This document shows positions 33,992 to 42,793 of a stretch of 64,000 bases of DNA, piece by piece; the first letter of the stretch is position 1, and the number at the start of each line of letters is the position of its first letter. The translations under genes were made by a program, and so were the position numbers. This DNA is from Phycisphaerales bacterium (lineage in GTDB: Bacteria; Planctomycetota; Phycisphaerae; Phycisphaerales; UBA1924): positions 1-64,000 of the forward strand of contig JAJDDM010000126.1 in the NCBI GenBank assembly GCA_029260315.1, written 5' to 3'. The notes beneath the pieces are model-generated. The model was not told where the DNA came from. It saw nothing but the letters and a program-made list of their open reading frames with translations, and ran no database searches.

Positions 33992-35104
33992 ATGGCGGAT
34001 AGGCGGTCTACATCGAACTTGGCGACCAGTGGACGGGGCTTCAGCCTGATCGAGTTGCTCGTGGTCATCGTGATCATCGTGATCGTGGTCTCGCTGCTCT
34101 TGCCGGCGATCGGGGGTGCGCGCGACATCGCCAAAGCCGCGACGACCCGCTCGGTCATCAAGGAGTTCGGCAACGCGGTCGATCGCTTCCGGCAGGACAA
34201 CAGCGGCTTCCGCCCGGGCGTGTTCAGCGAGCAGGAGATGGGCAATAGCGAGAACGCCGACGTGTACGGCTTCACGGCCCAGGAGAACATGATGCTCGAA
34301 CTCGCCGGCGGCATCGTGTTCGACGAAGGCGGCGGGGGCCCGCAGCTCAAGACCTTCGGCCCGACCCAGCTCGCCCACCAGGAGAACGACGACAGCGGGC
34401 GGTTCGTCCGCGAGGATCTGATCGGGGCCGACGTCGAGGGCAACCCGGGGTACTTCCAGCCCGATTCGAAGTTCTTTGCCGCACAGTCTCGCCCGGAGGG
34501 CCAGTTCGCCGACAGCGCGGGATTGAGCCAGGGTGAGGCGAACATTCCCGATTTTCTGGATGCGTGGGGCAACCCGCTGGTCGTGTGGGTCCGCGACGGG
34601 CAGGCCCCGCCGGTGGTCGATCAGGAAGAGCAGTTCGCGCGCGAGGATAGCGACAGCGACCCGGCCCTCTTCTACTGGGCCTCCAACGCGGGATATCTGA
34701 AGGCGACCGAGCTTGGGCGTTCGAGCAAGGACCAGAATCGCAACAACAGCGAGCCGTACAGCCTCATCGGCGGTAACGCGCAGAACATTGAGACCTCGAT
34801 CACGGGGCTGCTGGGCAACTCGTCCTCGCCGCTGCAGGAGCTCGACGGCGGCGTCGCGCTCGATGCCCTGCTGCCCGCCAGCGCCCGCGGCGAAATCGTC
34901 GTCCACTCGGCCGGGACGAACGGCTTGTTCCTTGGCACCAAGGAGCGGGCGAGCAAGTCCTATGACGCCGAGGCCAATGGCCTGCGGTACGGGCTCACCT
35001 ACTTCACCAGCGGCTCGAATCGGCGTCTCAGCAGCTCGGGATCGATGGAGACCCAGGAGCTCACCGAAGGCTTCGACGACATCATCCTGACCTTCGGGAA
35101 CTGA
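33992..35104 (+). CDS. Type II secretion / type IV pilin-like pseudopilin
   Basis: 370-aa prepilin-like protein. After a short basic leader (MADRRSTSNLATSGR) comes GFSLIELLVVIVIIVIVVSLLLPAI, the canonical prepilin peptidase site G|FxxxE plus the N-terminal membrane helix. The long C-terminal domain (~330 residues) is polar, with many Asp, Asn, Gly and Ser, unlike short major pilins. Planctomycetes have many such large pseudopilins, mostly unassigned. The ATG at 33992 keeps a normal leader length and has GGGGAG about 8 nt upstream; the track start at 33854 would give an abnormally long leader. It is divergent from the YrdC/phosphatase fusion. The partner secretion genes are not in the window. 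Confidence 0.82.
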   Translation: MADRRSTSNLATSGRGFSLIELLVVIVIIVIVVSLLLPAIGGARDIAKAATTRSVIKEFGNAVDRFRQDNSGFRPGVFSEQEMGNSENADVYGFTAQENMMLELAGGIVFDEGGGGPQLKTFGPTQLAHQENDDSGRFVREDLIGADVEGNPGYFQPDSKFFAAQSRPEGQFADSAGLSQGEANIPDFLDAWGNPLVVWVRDGQAPPVVDQEEQFAREDSDSDPALFYWASNAGYLKATELGRSSKDQNRNNSEPYSLIGGNAQNIETSITGLLGNSSSPLQELDGGVALDALLPASARGEIVVHSAGTNGLFLGTKERASKSYDAEANGLRYGLTYFTSGSNRRLSSSGSMETQELTEGFDDIILTFGN

Positions 35105-35174
35105 GCCTTCCTCGCGGGCGAACCTCGTCCCTTTGCAACGATCGCGTAGCAATCAGCATCCGCGACATCAATCC

Positions 35175-35409
35175 CAGGCCCGACCGTGAGAGCCATTTGC
35201 GTCAACCGGCGGAGAGATCGAACAACTGCGGATGACCGAGCGACGTGCCACCAGCCGTGGCTTTGCACGGCTGGTGCTTCTGGGAGAGCGCAAAAAAACA
35301 CCAATCGCTCAAAGCAGCGGTTGGTGGCACGACGCGAGACACGCGTGCAAGCATCCTGCCGCGCAGCACTTGTGACAAGCGACGAAAATGGCCCTCACGG
35401 TCGGGCCTG
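35175..35409. repeat. Palindromic dispersed repeat, family A copy 2 (fullest copy)
   Basis: Outer arms of about 29 bases (35175-35203, CAGGCCCGACCGTGAGAGCC..., and 35381-35409) pair with about three mismatches. They enclose the 86-bp core (35245-35330) bounded by GTGCCACC / GGTGGCAC, with two inner hairpins as in copy 1. The element fills most of the 410-bp gap between the pseudopilin and comEC genes; no gene is seen in the remainder. Confidence 0.87.
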
Positions 35410-35514
35410 TGAGGGGCAGGCTCGCGCACGGATGCTTCGACTGATCTTGCGACGCTCCGGGGCGACGCCCGCTTCGGGCTTGCATTTTGACCACAACCTC
35501 GCCAGAGTGTGGCG

Positions 35515-37980
35515 ATGCGTCCTGCGCGTCGGTCCCTGGCCGTCTTTGCTCTGCTCGCCCTCGGCGTCGTGCTGGGGCGCGTGCTGCCCGAGGGCCCCGC
35601 GCCCGGGTGGTTCGCGATCGCTTGTCTGGGTTGCGCGATGGCTGCTATGACGCACGGGTGGACTTGCCGAGTGGCGCTGATGCTCGCGTGCGTCGCGTTC
35701 GCGGGCGGGTGGTGGACGCTCCAGGTGGCGATGCGGGGTGGCTCGACGCTCGATGTCGCGCTGGAGGCTGATCGCCCACCCGCCGAGCGCCGCGTCGTCG
35801 AGGTCGAGGGCGTCGTGCTGGGAACGCCCCTCGCGAGCGAGCGAGGCGGGGCGTTGGCCCGGTTCGTGCCCGCCGAGGCGAGCGAGTCGTTCCAGCTCGA
35901 AGTGAAACGAGTTCGTGGCCAGCGCGGGTGGCGTGAGGCGAGCGGGCGACTGCGCGTCTTCGGCGAGCGGTTCGCGGTCGGCGCGGGACAGCGCGTTCTC
36001 ATCGTGGGACTGCACACGCCGACGCGCCCCGCCATGAACCCCGGCGACCCCGACGCACGCCTGTGGGCGGCGACGCGGCGCGACGCGGGGTCGCTCAGCG
36101 TCCCGAGCATGGATCTTGTGAGCGCGGTGCAAGATGACGGGCGATCGCTGTCGGGGGCGTGGGTCTCGGCCCGCGCGTGGCTGCGCGATCGGGCGCGCGG
36201 CGTGCTGAGCCGACAAGACTCCGACGGCGGCGCGCTGCTGCGCGCCATCACGATCGGCACGCACGACCCCGAACGGCGAGACGTCCGCGATGCGTTCACG
36301 CGCGTCGGCCTGGCGCACCTCATGGCGATCAGCGGGTTCCACCTGGCCCTGCTCGTCGCGCTCGTGCTGCTCGCGCTACGACTCACGGGCGATTGGGGGC
36401 GGCTGGAAGCGGTCGTGCTGATCGCGTTGGTGCTGGGGTATCTGATCATTGTTCCGGCCCGCCCGCCGATCGTGCGGGCGGGGCTGGTCGTTCTGGCGAT
36501 CGTCCTGAGCGAGTCGCGGGGGCGTCGCTACGACCGGCTGAGCGTGCTCGGCTGGGTGGGCGTCGCCCTGCTGCTCTGGCGGCCCATGGACCTGTTCACG
36601 CTGGGGTTCCAGCTCAGCCTCGGGCTGACCGCGGCGTTGCTCTGGCTCGCGCCGAGAGTCGAGAACCGCCTCCGCCCGACGCGCATCCGCGGGCTTATCG
36701 AGCGCCCGGATCCGCGCCTGTCCAGGGCGATCCTGCCCGTCTTCGGCGCTCGCGTGCGTTCGGCGTTCGTGGTCACGCTGGTGTGCTGGCTCGTCGCCCT
36801 GCCGGTGGTGATCCACCACACGGGGCTGGTGAGCCCGATGGCGATCCTGACGACGCTGCTGGTGACGCCGGTGATCGTGCTGATTCTGGCGCTGGGATTC
36901 GCGGGCGTGGTGATCGGGCTCGCCTCGCCGGCGATCGGCACGGCGATCGCGGGCCTTGGCGCGAGTGTCGGCGACGGGCTCGCGTGGTCGGTGCAAGCCC
37001 TGGACGAGATTCCTGTCTCGTCGTTCCGCCTGCCGGCCGTGTCGCTCGCCTGGGCCGCGCTGGGTGTCGTGCTGGCGGTCGCGTGGCTGCGGCTGGGGAC
37101 GGCGCGATGGCGCGCGCTGCTCGCGGGAACGGCGCTCGCGCTGGTGTGGCTCGGCGTCGAGGTGCGAGCATCGAGGGTGGATCGCGATGTCGTCCTGCGC
37201 GTGGATGCGCTGAGCGTCGGCGACGGGACGTGCTTCCTGCTGCGATCCGGGGGCGAGGCTCTGCTCTGGGACTGCGGCTCCTCGCGCCCGGCGTTCGGCG
37301 AGCGCGAGCTCGGGCGGATCGTGCGGGCCCTCGGCGCGTGGGAAGTGCCGCGGGTCATCATCACGCACCCGAATCTCGATCATCACAACGCGCTGCTGGA
37401 CGCGATCGAGGCGCTGGGGGTGCGCGAGGTGCTGGTCAATGACGCGTTCCTGCGACGGGGCGAGCTCCGACGCGCTGGGGCCGAGGCCTTCATCCTCGCG
37501 GAACTGGCCGAGACAGATGTTCGCGTGCGCGTCCTCAAGGCGGGCGACACGCTCTCGCTCGGCGGGGTCTCGCTCGACGTGCTCTCGCCGGATGCGGGCT
37601 GGTTGCCCGCGAATGTCAACGACTCGTCGCTGGTCGCGATGGTGCGAGCGCCCACATCCGAGGGCGAGCGACTTGTGCTCCTGACCGGCGACATCGAGCG
37701 TGAGGCCATGGCCCGCCTGCTCGCCTCGGGCGAGGATCTGCGGGCCGACGCGATGGAACTGTCCCATCATGGCAGCCACCATGCAACCGCCGAGGACTTT
37801 GTCGAGGCCGTGGACCCCACGATCATGGCGCAGAGCACTGGGCCGACGCGCCTGCTCGACGAGCGGTGGGAGCGGGCTCGCCTGGGGCGTGAGTGGCTCG
37901 TGACGGCGCGCGATGGGGCGGTCACGCTGGTCGTTCATAAGAACGGTCGCGTGGAAGCGCGGGCGTTCAACGGGAGGTGA
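35515..37980 (+). CDS. comEC: ComEC/Rec2-family DNA-uptake channel
   Basis: 821-aa inner-membrane protein that forms the channel for single-stranded DNA entry in natural transformation. Order of parts: two to three N-terminal TM helices; a soluble OB-like segment (about 90-200); the competence core with VGLAHLMAISGFHLALLVALVLLALRL and about eight more TM helices (270-560); and a C-terminal metallo-beta-lactamase-like nuclease domain (about 570-821) with VDALSVGDGTCFLLRSGG, ITHPNLDHHNALL and ELSHHGSHHAT. Metal ligands fit the HxxxDH pattern. The ATG at 35515 is preferred to the GTG two codons earlier. Its 3' end overlaps the convergent downstream gene by 14 bp. The pseudopilin gene just upstream may belong to the same uptake machinery, but the repeat between them argues against a simple operon. 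Confidence 0.9.
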   Translation: MRPARRSLAVFALLALGVVLGRVLPEGPAPGWFAIACLGCAMAAMTHGWTCRVALMLACVAFAGGWWTLQVAMRGGSTLDVALEADRPPAERRVVEVEGVVLGTPLASERGGALARFVPAEASESFQLEVKRVRGQRGWREASGRLRVFGERFAVGAGQRVLIVGLHTPTRPAMNPGDPDARLWAATRRDAGSLSVPSMDLVSAVQDDGRSLSGAWVSARAWLRDRARGVLSRQDSDGGALLRAITIGTHDPERRDVRDAFTRVGLAHLMAISGFHLALLVALVLLALRLTGDWGRLEAVVLIALVLGYLIIVPARPPIVRAGLVVLAIVLSESRGRRYDRLSVLGWVGVALLLWRPMDLFTLGFQLSLGLTAALLWLAPRVENRLRPTRIRGLIERPDPRLSRAILPVFGARVRSAFVVTLVCWLVALPVVIHHTGLVSPMAILTTLLVTPVIVLILALGFAGVVIGLASPAIGTAIAGLGASVGDGLAWSVQALDEIPVSSFRLPAVSLAWAALGVVLAVAWLRLGTARWRALLAGTALALVWLGVEVRASRVDRDVVLRVDALSVGDGTCFLLRSGGEALLWDCGSSRPAFGERELGRIVRALGAWEVPRVIITHPNLDHHNALLDAIEALGVREVLVNDAFLRRGELRRAGAEAFILAELAETDVRVRVLKAGDTLSLGGVSLDVLSPDAGWLPANVNDSSLVAMVRAPTSEGERLVLLTGDIEREAMARLLASGEDLRADAMELSHHGSHHATAEDFVEAVDPTIMAQSTGPTRLLDERWERARLGREWLVTARDGAVTLVVHKNGRVEARAFNGR

Positions 37981-39970
37981 GCCCTCGCCTGGCGTCCAGC
38001 AGGACCTGACGCTCGCGCTGGGTGCGCGGCTCGATCGAATCGAGGTACTCCATCGCCGCGGCGGGCGATTGGAGCTGGGCGATCGCCCCCGTGAGGTCCG
38101 CCGCGTCCTCTGCCCGCTGGTCCTCGCGCAGGCGCGTGCGGAGATACGCGATCATGGCCCGGTCGTCCTCACCGGGCGCGTTGAGGCGCAGACGCACGAG
38201 ATTCCAGAGATGATCGAGGCGGTACGGGTCGCGCGATCGCTCGTCGTCGAGGCGGGCGTAGATCGCGAAGAACTCTGATGGAAGGGCTGTCCGGCCCACC
38301 GCGAACATGGCGACTGCCGCGAGATCGGAGTTGATCGCCTCGGGCCGCTCGCGGACCAGGGCGCGGACCAGTCGCAGCGCATCGTCGTCGCGCCCGAGCA
38401 GGCTCAGCGCCGCGAGGGCGTCGGCGAATCGCTCCTCGCGGGCCGCGACGCCGACCGACTCGCCGAGATCCTCGGCCCCATCCAGTTCGATCTGCGCGTC
38501 GTCGCGAGAGAGCGGCGCGCCGAGCGTCACCAGCGGGTCGCCGAAGCACGCGAGCTTCCAGACCGGCGAATCCTTGATCCGCACGCCCGCGGCCCAGGGA
38601 AACGCGCCACGCATGCGCGCGACGACCTGCCCCGGTGGGACAAACGCCTGCAAGAAAGGCTCATCGACAGAGCCGTAGTACGCATGCGCCCCGCGCTCGA
38701 ACCAGCGCCCCGCGACGGTCGTGCGATCGCTCGGGCGCACCGCCGACCACGAGTGGATGAAGTGGATCATCGCGGGGCGAGCCAGGATCGGCAGCGACCC
38801 CGGGCGGAGCCTGCCGGGCGAGAGATTGAACGCGTCGCGCATGCCGTGGGTGTTGACGAAGATGAGCCCGGCGTCGAGTGGGCGGGCGGCGAGGATCAGC
38901 CAGCGATCGCGCCCGTTCGTCGGCGGCCCGAACGTGGTGACGGTCAGCCCGCCGGATTCGAGCATCGGGCGGGCGGACTCGAGCTCGTAGTTCGAGTACG
39001 GCGGCTTGTTGTCGTAGCCGTCGAAGAGCAGGGCGGTCTGGGGCGTGAGAAACAGCCCGCACATGGCCGCGTACGACGATTGGGCCTCGTCGCCGAATAT
39101 CTGGCTCGTAAACGCCCAGCGGGTCTCGCCCAGCTTGTCGCTGGCGAAGCGTCCGATGCGGTCGGTCGTTGCGCGAATCTCGCCCTCGGCGTGGGTGTAC
39201 TTCGCCGGCGCGTTCAGACAGAGCGCGACGGCGTCGATCTGGTCGCCGAGCTTTTTCCAGGAATAATCCAATCGCTCGCAGCCGGACTCGATGGTCTCGC
39301 TGAGTTCTTCGACCTGCTTGCGAGAGAGCTTGCCGCTTGGGTTCTTGGGGCTGAGCGCCCAGGCGATCGGCTGGGCGCGGAACGAGGCCAGCGCGAGCGC
39401 GGCGGGCCAGGCGGCATCGCCCGGGTGTGCGACGACGACGCCGGGGGCGAACTGGTCCTGATCTCGCCATATCTCGTACAGAGCATCGAGCGGCTGATCG
39501 AACCCCCATGAGGCGACGAGGGCTCGTTCGATCGCGGCTTGGCGCTGGGGATTCGTGCCGGAGAGCCGGACCGACGCGGCGTCTTGGCCATCGGCGGGCT
39601 TGCCGACTCGCCATCGGAGAACATGCTTCGGGTCATACGCGCGCACGAACCGGGCGATGTTCTCGCGCGTCTCGACCGAGCCGTCGTCGATGAGCACGGG
39701 GAATCGCAGTGTCGGGCGCCAGCGGGTGATCGCGGCGAGGTACGACACGCCGTCGGGTACGAGCACGACCGTGTCGCTCGCGCTCATCGCGGTGCGGATG
39801 ATCTCGCATCGCAGGCCCAGCCGAGCCGGAGACGGGATCTCCCGCGGCTGGGCGTTCTCCGCTTGGGCGCTTTCTTGGCCAATTGCGCCAACCCGTCCAG
39901 CGGACAGCCAGAGCACAAGAAACGCGAAGAGCGCAACGGAGCGAGGCCCGGTCGTCTGAGGCATGGTCAT
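37967..39970 (-). CDS. Secreted C25/gingipain-like fold protein, catalytic Cys not evident
   Basis: About 667 aa with a signal peptide (SVALFAFLVLWLSAGRVGAIG). The N-terminal ~150 residues (TVVLVPDGVSYLAAITRWRPTLRFPVLID) recall cell-wall-binding-2/Rossmann-like repeats. The middle follows the layout of C25 peptidases in the caspase-hemoglobinase clan: LIFVNTHGMRDAF supplies the expected His-Gly, and GRWFERGAHAYYGSVDEPF plus LACFGDPLVTLG fit the strand and GDP-L ending. Where the catalytic Cys should lie (end of the strand before the helix) the sequence reads MIHFIHSWSA, with no Cys. If the fold call is right this is a pseudo-peptidase. The C-terminal ~150 residues are helical repeats. ATG at 39970 or 39964 are both possible starts. 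Confidence 0.5.
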   Translation of the reverse strand: MTMPQTTGPRSVALFAFLVLWLSAGRVGAIGQESAQAENAQPREIPSPARLGLRCEIIRTAMSASDTVVLVPDGVSYLAAITRWRPTLRFPVLIDDGSVETRENIARFVRAYDPKHVLRWRVGKPADGQDAASVRLSGTNPQRQAAIERALVASWGFDQPLDALYEIWRDQDQFAPGVVVAHPGDAAWPAALALASFRAQPIAWALSPKNPSGKLSRKQVEELSETIESGCERLDYSWKKLGDQIDAVALCLNAPAKYTHAEGEIRATTDRIGRFASDKLGETRWAFTSQIFGDEAQSSYAAMCGLFLTPQTALLFDGYDNKPPYSNYELESARPMLESGGLTVTTFGPPTNGRDRWLILAARPLDAGLIFVNTHGMRDAFNLSPGRLRPGSLPILARPAMIHFIHSWSAVRPSDRTTVAGRWFERGAHAYYGSVDEPFLQAFVPPGQVVARMRGAFPWAAGVRIKDSPVWKLACFGDPLVTLGAPLSRDDAQIELDGAEDLGESVGVAAREERFADALAALSLLGRDDDALRLVRALVRERPEAINSDLAAVAMFAVGRTALPSEFFAIYARLDDERSRDPYRLDHLWNLVRLRLNAPGEDDRAMIAYLRTRLREDQRAEDAADLTGAIAQLQSPAAAMEYLDSIEPRTQRERQVLLDARRGLTSR

Positions 39971-40037
39971 CTCAAGAGTGTATTGGTCGGGGGATAGGGT
40001 GGTTCCCAGGACGGGATTCCTACACTGGCATTCGCCC

Positions 40038-41651
40038 ATGCCCAGCCTCAGCTTTGCACAGTTCGAGCGGATCGCCGAAGAGCGTGCCGGGGGCGCGCTG
40101 TGCGTGCCGATCTCGATCCGCGTGCTGGGCGATCAGTTGACGCCGGTGCTTGCCTATCGTCGGCTCGTCGCCGACGACGAGCGGACGGCGCCGTCATTCC
40201 TGCTGGAGTCGGTCGAGGGCGGCGAGCGTCAGGGGCGTTACTCAATCATGGGCGCACAGCCCGTGCTGCGGGTGATCGCAAAGGGGCACGAGGCGCGTGT
40301 GCTGGACGCCGCCGGGGGCGAGCTGCACCGACAGTCCCACGCCGATCCGGTGTCTTTGCTCCGCGAGATCCAGGGCGAGTATTGCCTGGTGACGCCCGAG
40401 GTCGGCGAATCGCTGCCGAGGTGCGTGCTCGGCGGGTGGTTCGGGTACGCGGGGTACGACACGGTCCGCTACGCCGAGCCTTCGAAGCTGTCGTTCGATC
40501 ACGCGCCGCGCGACGACCGGGAGCTGGCGGACCTGGAGTTCGGACTTTATGACGGCGTGATCGTCTTCGACCATGTGGACAAGATCGTTCACGTCGTGCA
40601 GCTCGCGATCCTGCGCCCGGGCTTGGACCCGCGAGGTGTGTACGACGAAACGATCTCTCGCCTCGAAGAACGCGCGGCGAGGATCCAGCGCCACGCCAGG
40701 CCCCTGCCCCTCGGGCGGATGGGCCCCGATGCGCCGCCGAGCCCGATGCGCTCGAACATCGACGAGGCGGCGCACGCGAGGATGGTCGCTCGAGCCCAGG
40801 AGTACATCCGCGCCGGCGACATATTCCAGGTCGTCGTCGGCCAACGATTCGAGCGAGAAAGCACCGCCGACCCGTTCGACGTGTATCGCTGCCTGCGCGC
40901 CGTGAACCCGAGCCCGTACATGGTGTACATGCAGACGAGCGGGTGCATGCTGGTGGCGTCGAGCCCGGAGATTCTGTGTAGGGTCCGACGAGGGCGTGAA
41001 CGACGGGTCGAGCACGAGAACGAGAACTTCGTCGTCACGAATCGTCCGCTGGCGGGGACGCGCCGGCGGGGGGCGACGCCCGACGAGGACTTGGCCCTGG
41101 AGCGTGAGCTGCTGGCGGATCCCAAGGAGCGGGCCGAGCACGCGATGCTGGTGGATCTCGGGCGCAACGACGTGGGCAAGGTCGCGCTCGCCGAGTCCGT
41201 GACGCTCGAGCGATGCATGGAGATCGAGCGGTATAGCCACGTCATGCACATCAGCTCGACGGTGACAGGGCGATTGCGCGGCGGGCTCGACGCATGGGAT
41301 GCCTTGCGAGCAGCCCTACCGGTAGGGACGATCTCCGGAGCGCCCAAGATCCGGGCCATGCAGATCATCGACGAGCTCGAGCCGCTCCGCCGAGGGCCCT
41401 ACGGCGGGGGGATGGGCTACGCCAGCCTCGACGGCGAGATGGACCTCGCCCTATCGCTGCGCACGATGGTCGTCCCGATCGCGCTGAGAAATCGCGAAAC
41501 CTGGACGTACCATGTCCAGGCGGCCGGCGGCATCGTCACGGACTCGATCGCACACGACGAGTTCCAGGAGACGGTGAACAAGGCCGCGGCCCTCGCGCGG
41601 GCGATCGACCTCGCCGAGAGCGCTTTCGCCCAGGATCCGAAGGGAGGATGA
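40038..41651 (+). CDS. trpE: Anthranilate synthase component I
   Basis: Chorismate-utilising subunit of anthranilate synthase, first step of tryptophan synthesis; 537 aa. The N-terminal feedback-inhibition element SFLLESVEGGERQGRYS (about 54-70) is intact, so tryptophan inhibition is likely. The catalytic domain shows VASSPEILCRV, TNRPLAGTRRRGATPDEDLALERELL, HAMLVDLGRNDVGKVA, LPVGTISGAPKIRAMQIIDELEP and AAGGIVTDSIAHDEFQETVNKA. No trpG lies next to it; the amidotransferase subunit must be elsewhere. No Shine-Dalgarno site and no leader peptide or attenuator were found in the 67-bp upstream gap. The UPF0173 gene starts one base after the trpE stop and may be translationally coupled. Confidence 0.94.
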   Translation: MPSLSFAQFERIAEERAGGALCVPISIRVLGDQLTPVLAYRRLVADDERTAPSFLLESVEGGERQGRYSIMGAQPVLRVIAKGHEARVLDAAGGELHRQSHADPVSLLREIQGEYCLVTPEVGESLPRCVLGGWFGYAGYDTVRYAEPSKLSFDHAPRDDRELADLEFGLYDGVIVFDHVDKIVHVVQLAILRPGLDPRGVYDETISRLEERAARIQRHARPLPLGRMGPDAPPSPMRSNIDEAAHARMVARAQEYIRAGDIFQVVVGQRFERESTADPFDVYRCLRAVNPSPYMVYMQTSGCMLVASSPEILCRVRRGRERRVEHENENFVVTNRPLAGTRRRGATPDEDLALERELLADPKERAEHAMLVDLGRNDVGKVALAESVTLERCMEIERYSHVMHISSTVTGRLRGGLDAWDALRAALPVGTISGAPKIRAMQIIDELEPLRRGPYGGGMGYASLDGEMDLALSLRTMVVPIALRNRETWTYHVQAAGGIVTDSIAHDEFQETVNKAAALARAIDLAESAFAQDPKGG

Positions 41652-41652
41652 C

Positions 41653-42324
41653 ATGGCGGTCACGATCGAGTTTCTCGGACACTCCGGCTTTCTGATCAGC
41701 GCTGGCGAGCACACGCTGGCGATCGACCCGTTCCTGGAGGGCAATCCCGTCGCGGTCAAGAAGCCGCTCAATGTCTCGTGCACCGCCCTGGCGCTCACCC
41801 ACGGGCACGCCGACCACATGGGCGATAGCGTGACCATCGCCGAGGCCAACAAGGCGACGGTCTACGCGGCGTACGAGATCTGCGAGCACTTCCAATCCCA
41901 GGGGTACGAGAACTGCGAGCCGGGCAACCCAGGCGGCAAGATCGAGACCCCCTTCGGCTGGATCGCCTTCACCCAGGCGTTCCACTCCTCGAGCTTCGAG
42001 GGCAGGTACATGGGGATGCCCTGCGGCGTGGTCGCCAACATCGGGGGCGTCACGCTGTATCACCTGGGCGACACCGGCCTCTTTGGTGACCTGAAGCTCC
42101 TCGGCGAGATCTACAAGCCCGATGTCGCCATGATCCCCGTGGGCGACCGGTTCACGATGGGCCCGGAACTGGGCAAGCTCGCCGCCGAGATGATCCGCCC
42201 CCGCATGGCCATCCCGATCCACTACGGGACCTGGCCGCTGCTGGTGAGCGACATCTCGGCGTTCCGCCCCGAGGGCGTCGAGGTGCGGGCGATGAAGCCG
42301 GGCGAATCCATCGAAGTTGGCTAG
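41653..42324 (+). CDS. UPF0173 / UlaG-like metal-dependent hydrolase
   Basis: 223-aa metallo-beta-lactamase-fold hydrolase. The opening VTIEFLGHSGFLIS and the metal motif LTHGHADHMGDS (HxHxDH) are clear. FTQAFHSSSF, VTLYHLGDTGLFGDL and AIPIHYGTWPLL supply the remaining ligands. UPF0173 members act on unknown phosphoester or lactone substrates. The ATG lies one base after the trpE stop, with GGGAGG inside the end of trpE, so the two genes are in one transcript. A direct link with tryptophan synthesis is not implied by the fold. Confidence 0.87.
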   Translation: MAVTIEFLGHSGFLISAGEHTLAIDPFLEGNPVAVKKPLNVSCTALALTHGHADHMGDSVTIAEANKATVYAAYEICEHFQSQGYENCEPGNPGGKIETPFGWIAFTQAFHSSSFEGRYMGMPCGVVANIGGVTLYHLGDTGLFGDLKLLGEIYKPDVAMIPVGDRFTMGPELGKLAAEMIRPRMAIPIHYGTWPLLVSDISAFRPEGVEVRAMKPGESIEVG

Positions 42325-42448
42325 ATCAAGGCGGGCTGAGGCGTCAGGTCGGCGTTGGGGTCCGAGAAAATCCCCCAGACCGTCCGCCGATTCGTGGTGA
42401 TAGCCTGGCGCTGCTGACTTCCCGCGATCGGAATCGTAAGATAGAGCG

Positions 42449-42793
42449 ATGCCAGGAACGCAGACTCAGACCCAGACCGAATCGACGCCGAGCACCCAGC
42501 GCCCGGTGCCGTGGAACGTGGTGCTGCTCGACGACGACCAGCACACCTACGACTATGTGATCCGGATGATGCAGCAGCTCTTCGGGCATCCGCTGGAGAG
42601 GGCCTACCAGCTCGCCAAGCAGGTGGACGCCGACGGGCGGGCGGTGTGCAAGACCACGCACAGGGAGCTCGCGGAACTGAAGCAGGAGCAGATCCACGCG
42701 TACGGTCGCGACGAGCTGATCGCCGGGTGCGCGGGCGCGATGAGCGCGATCATCGAGCCCGCCGAGCACGATGGCGAGGACGACGACGACTAG
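42449..42793 (+). CDS. clpS: ClpS adaptor (N-end rule)
   Basis: 114-aa adaptor that delivers N-degron substrates to ClpA or ClpC. A ~20-residue Thr/Gln-rich N-terminal extension precedes the core: PWNVVLLDDDQHTYDYVIRMMQQLFGHPLERAYQLAKQVDADGRAVCKTTHRELAELKQEQIHAYG. This contains the substrate-pocket region DDDxHTYDYV and the conserved helix with the CKTTHRELAELK segment. A short acidic tail (EHDGEDDDD) follows. Its 3' end overlaps the next gene by 23 bp in a different frame, so the pair is probably co-translated. The likely partner ClpC is encoded at the start of the window. No strong ribosome site is visible. Confidence 0.92.
   Translation: MPGTQTQTQTESTPSTQRPVPWNVVLLDDDQHTYDYVIRMMQQLFGHPLERAYQLAKQVDADGRAVCKTTHRELAELKQEQIHAYGRDELIAGCAGAMSAIIEPAEHDGEDDDD

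Noticed and set aside
36376-37938. 520-aa minus-strand ORF opposite comEC
   Set aside because: Antisense shadow; composition (Arg/Asp/Gln/His) and lack of motifs against a complete ComEC on the plus strand.
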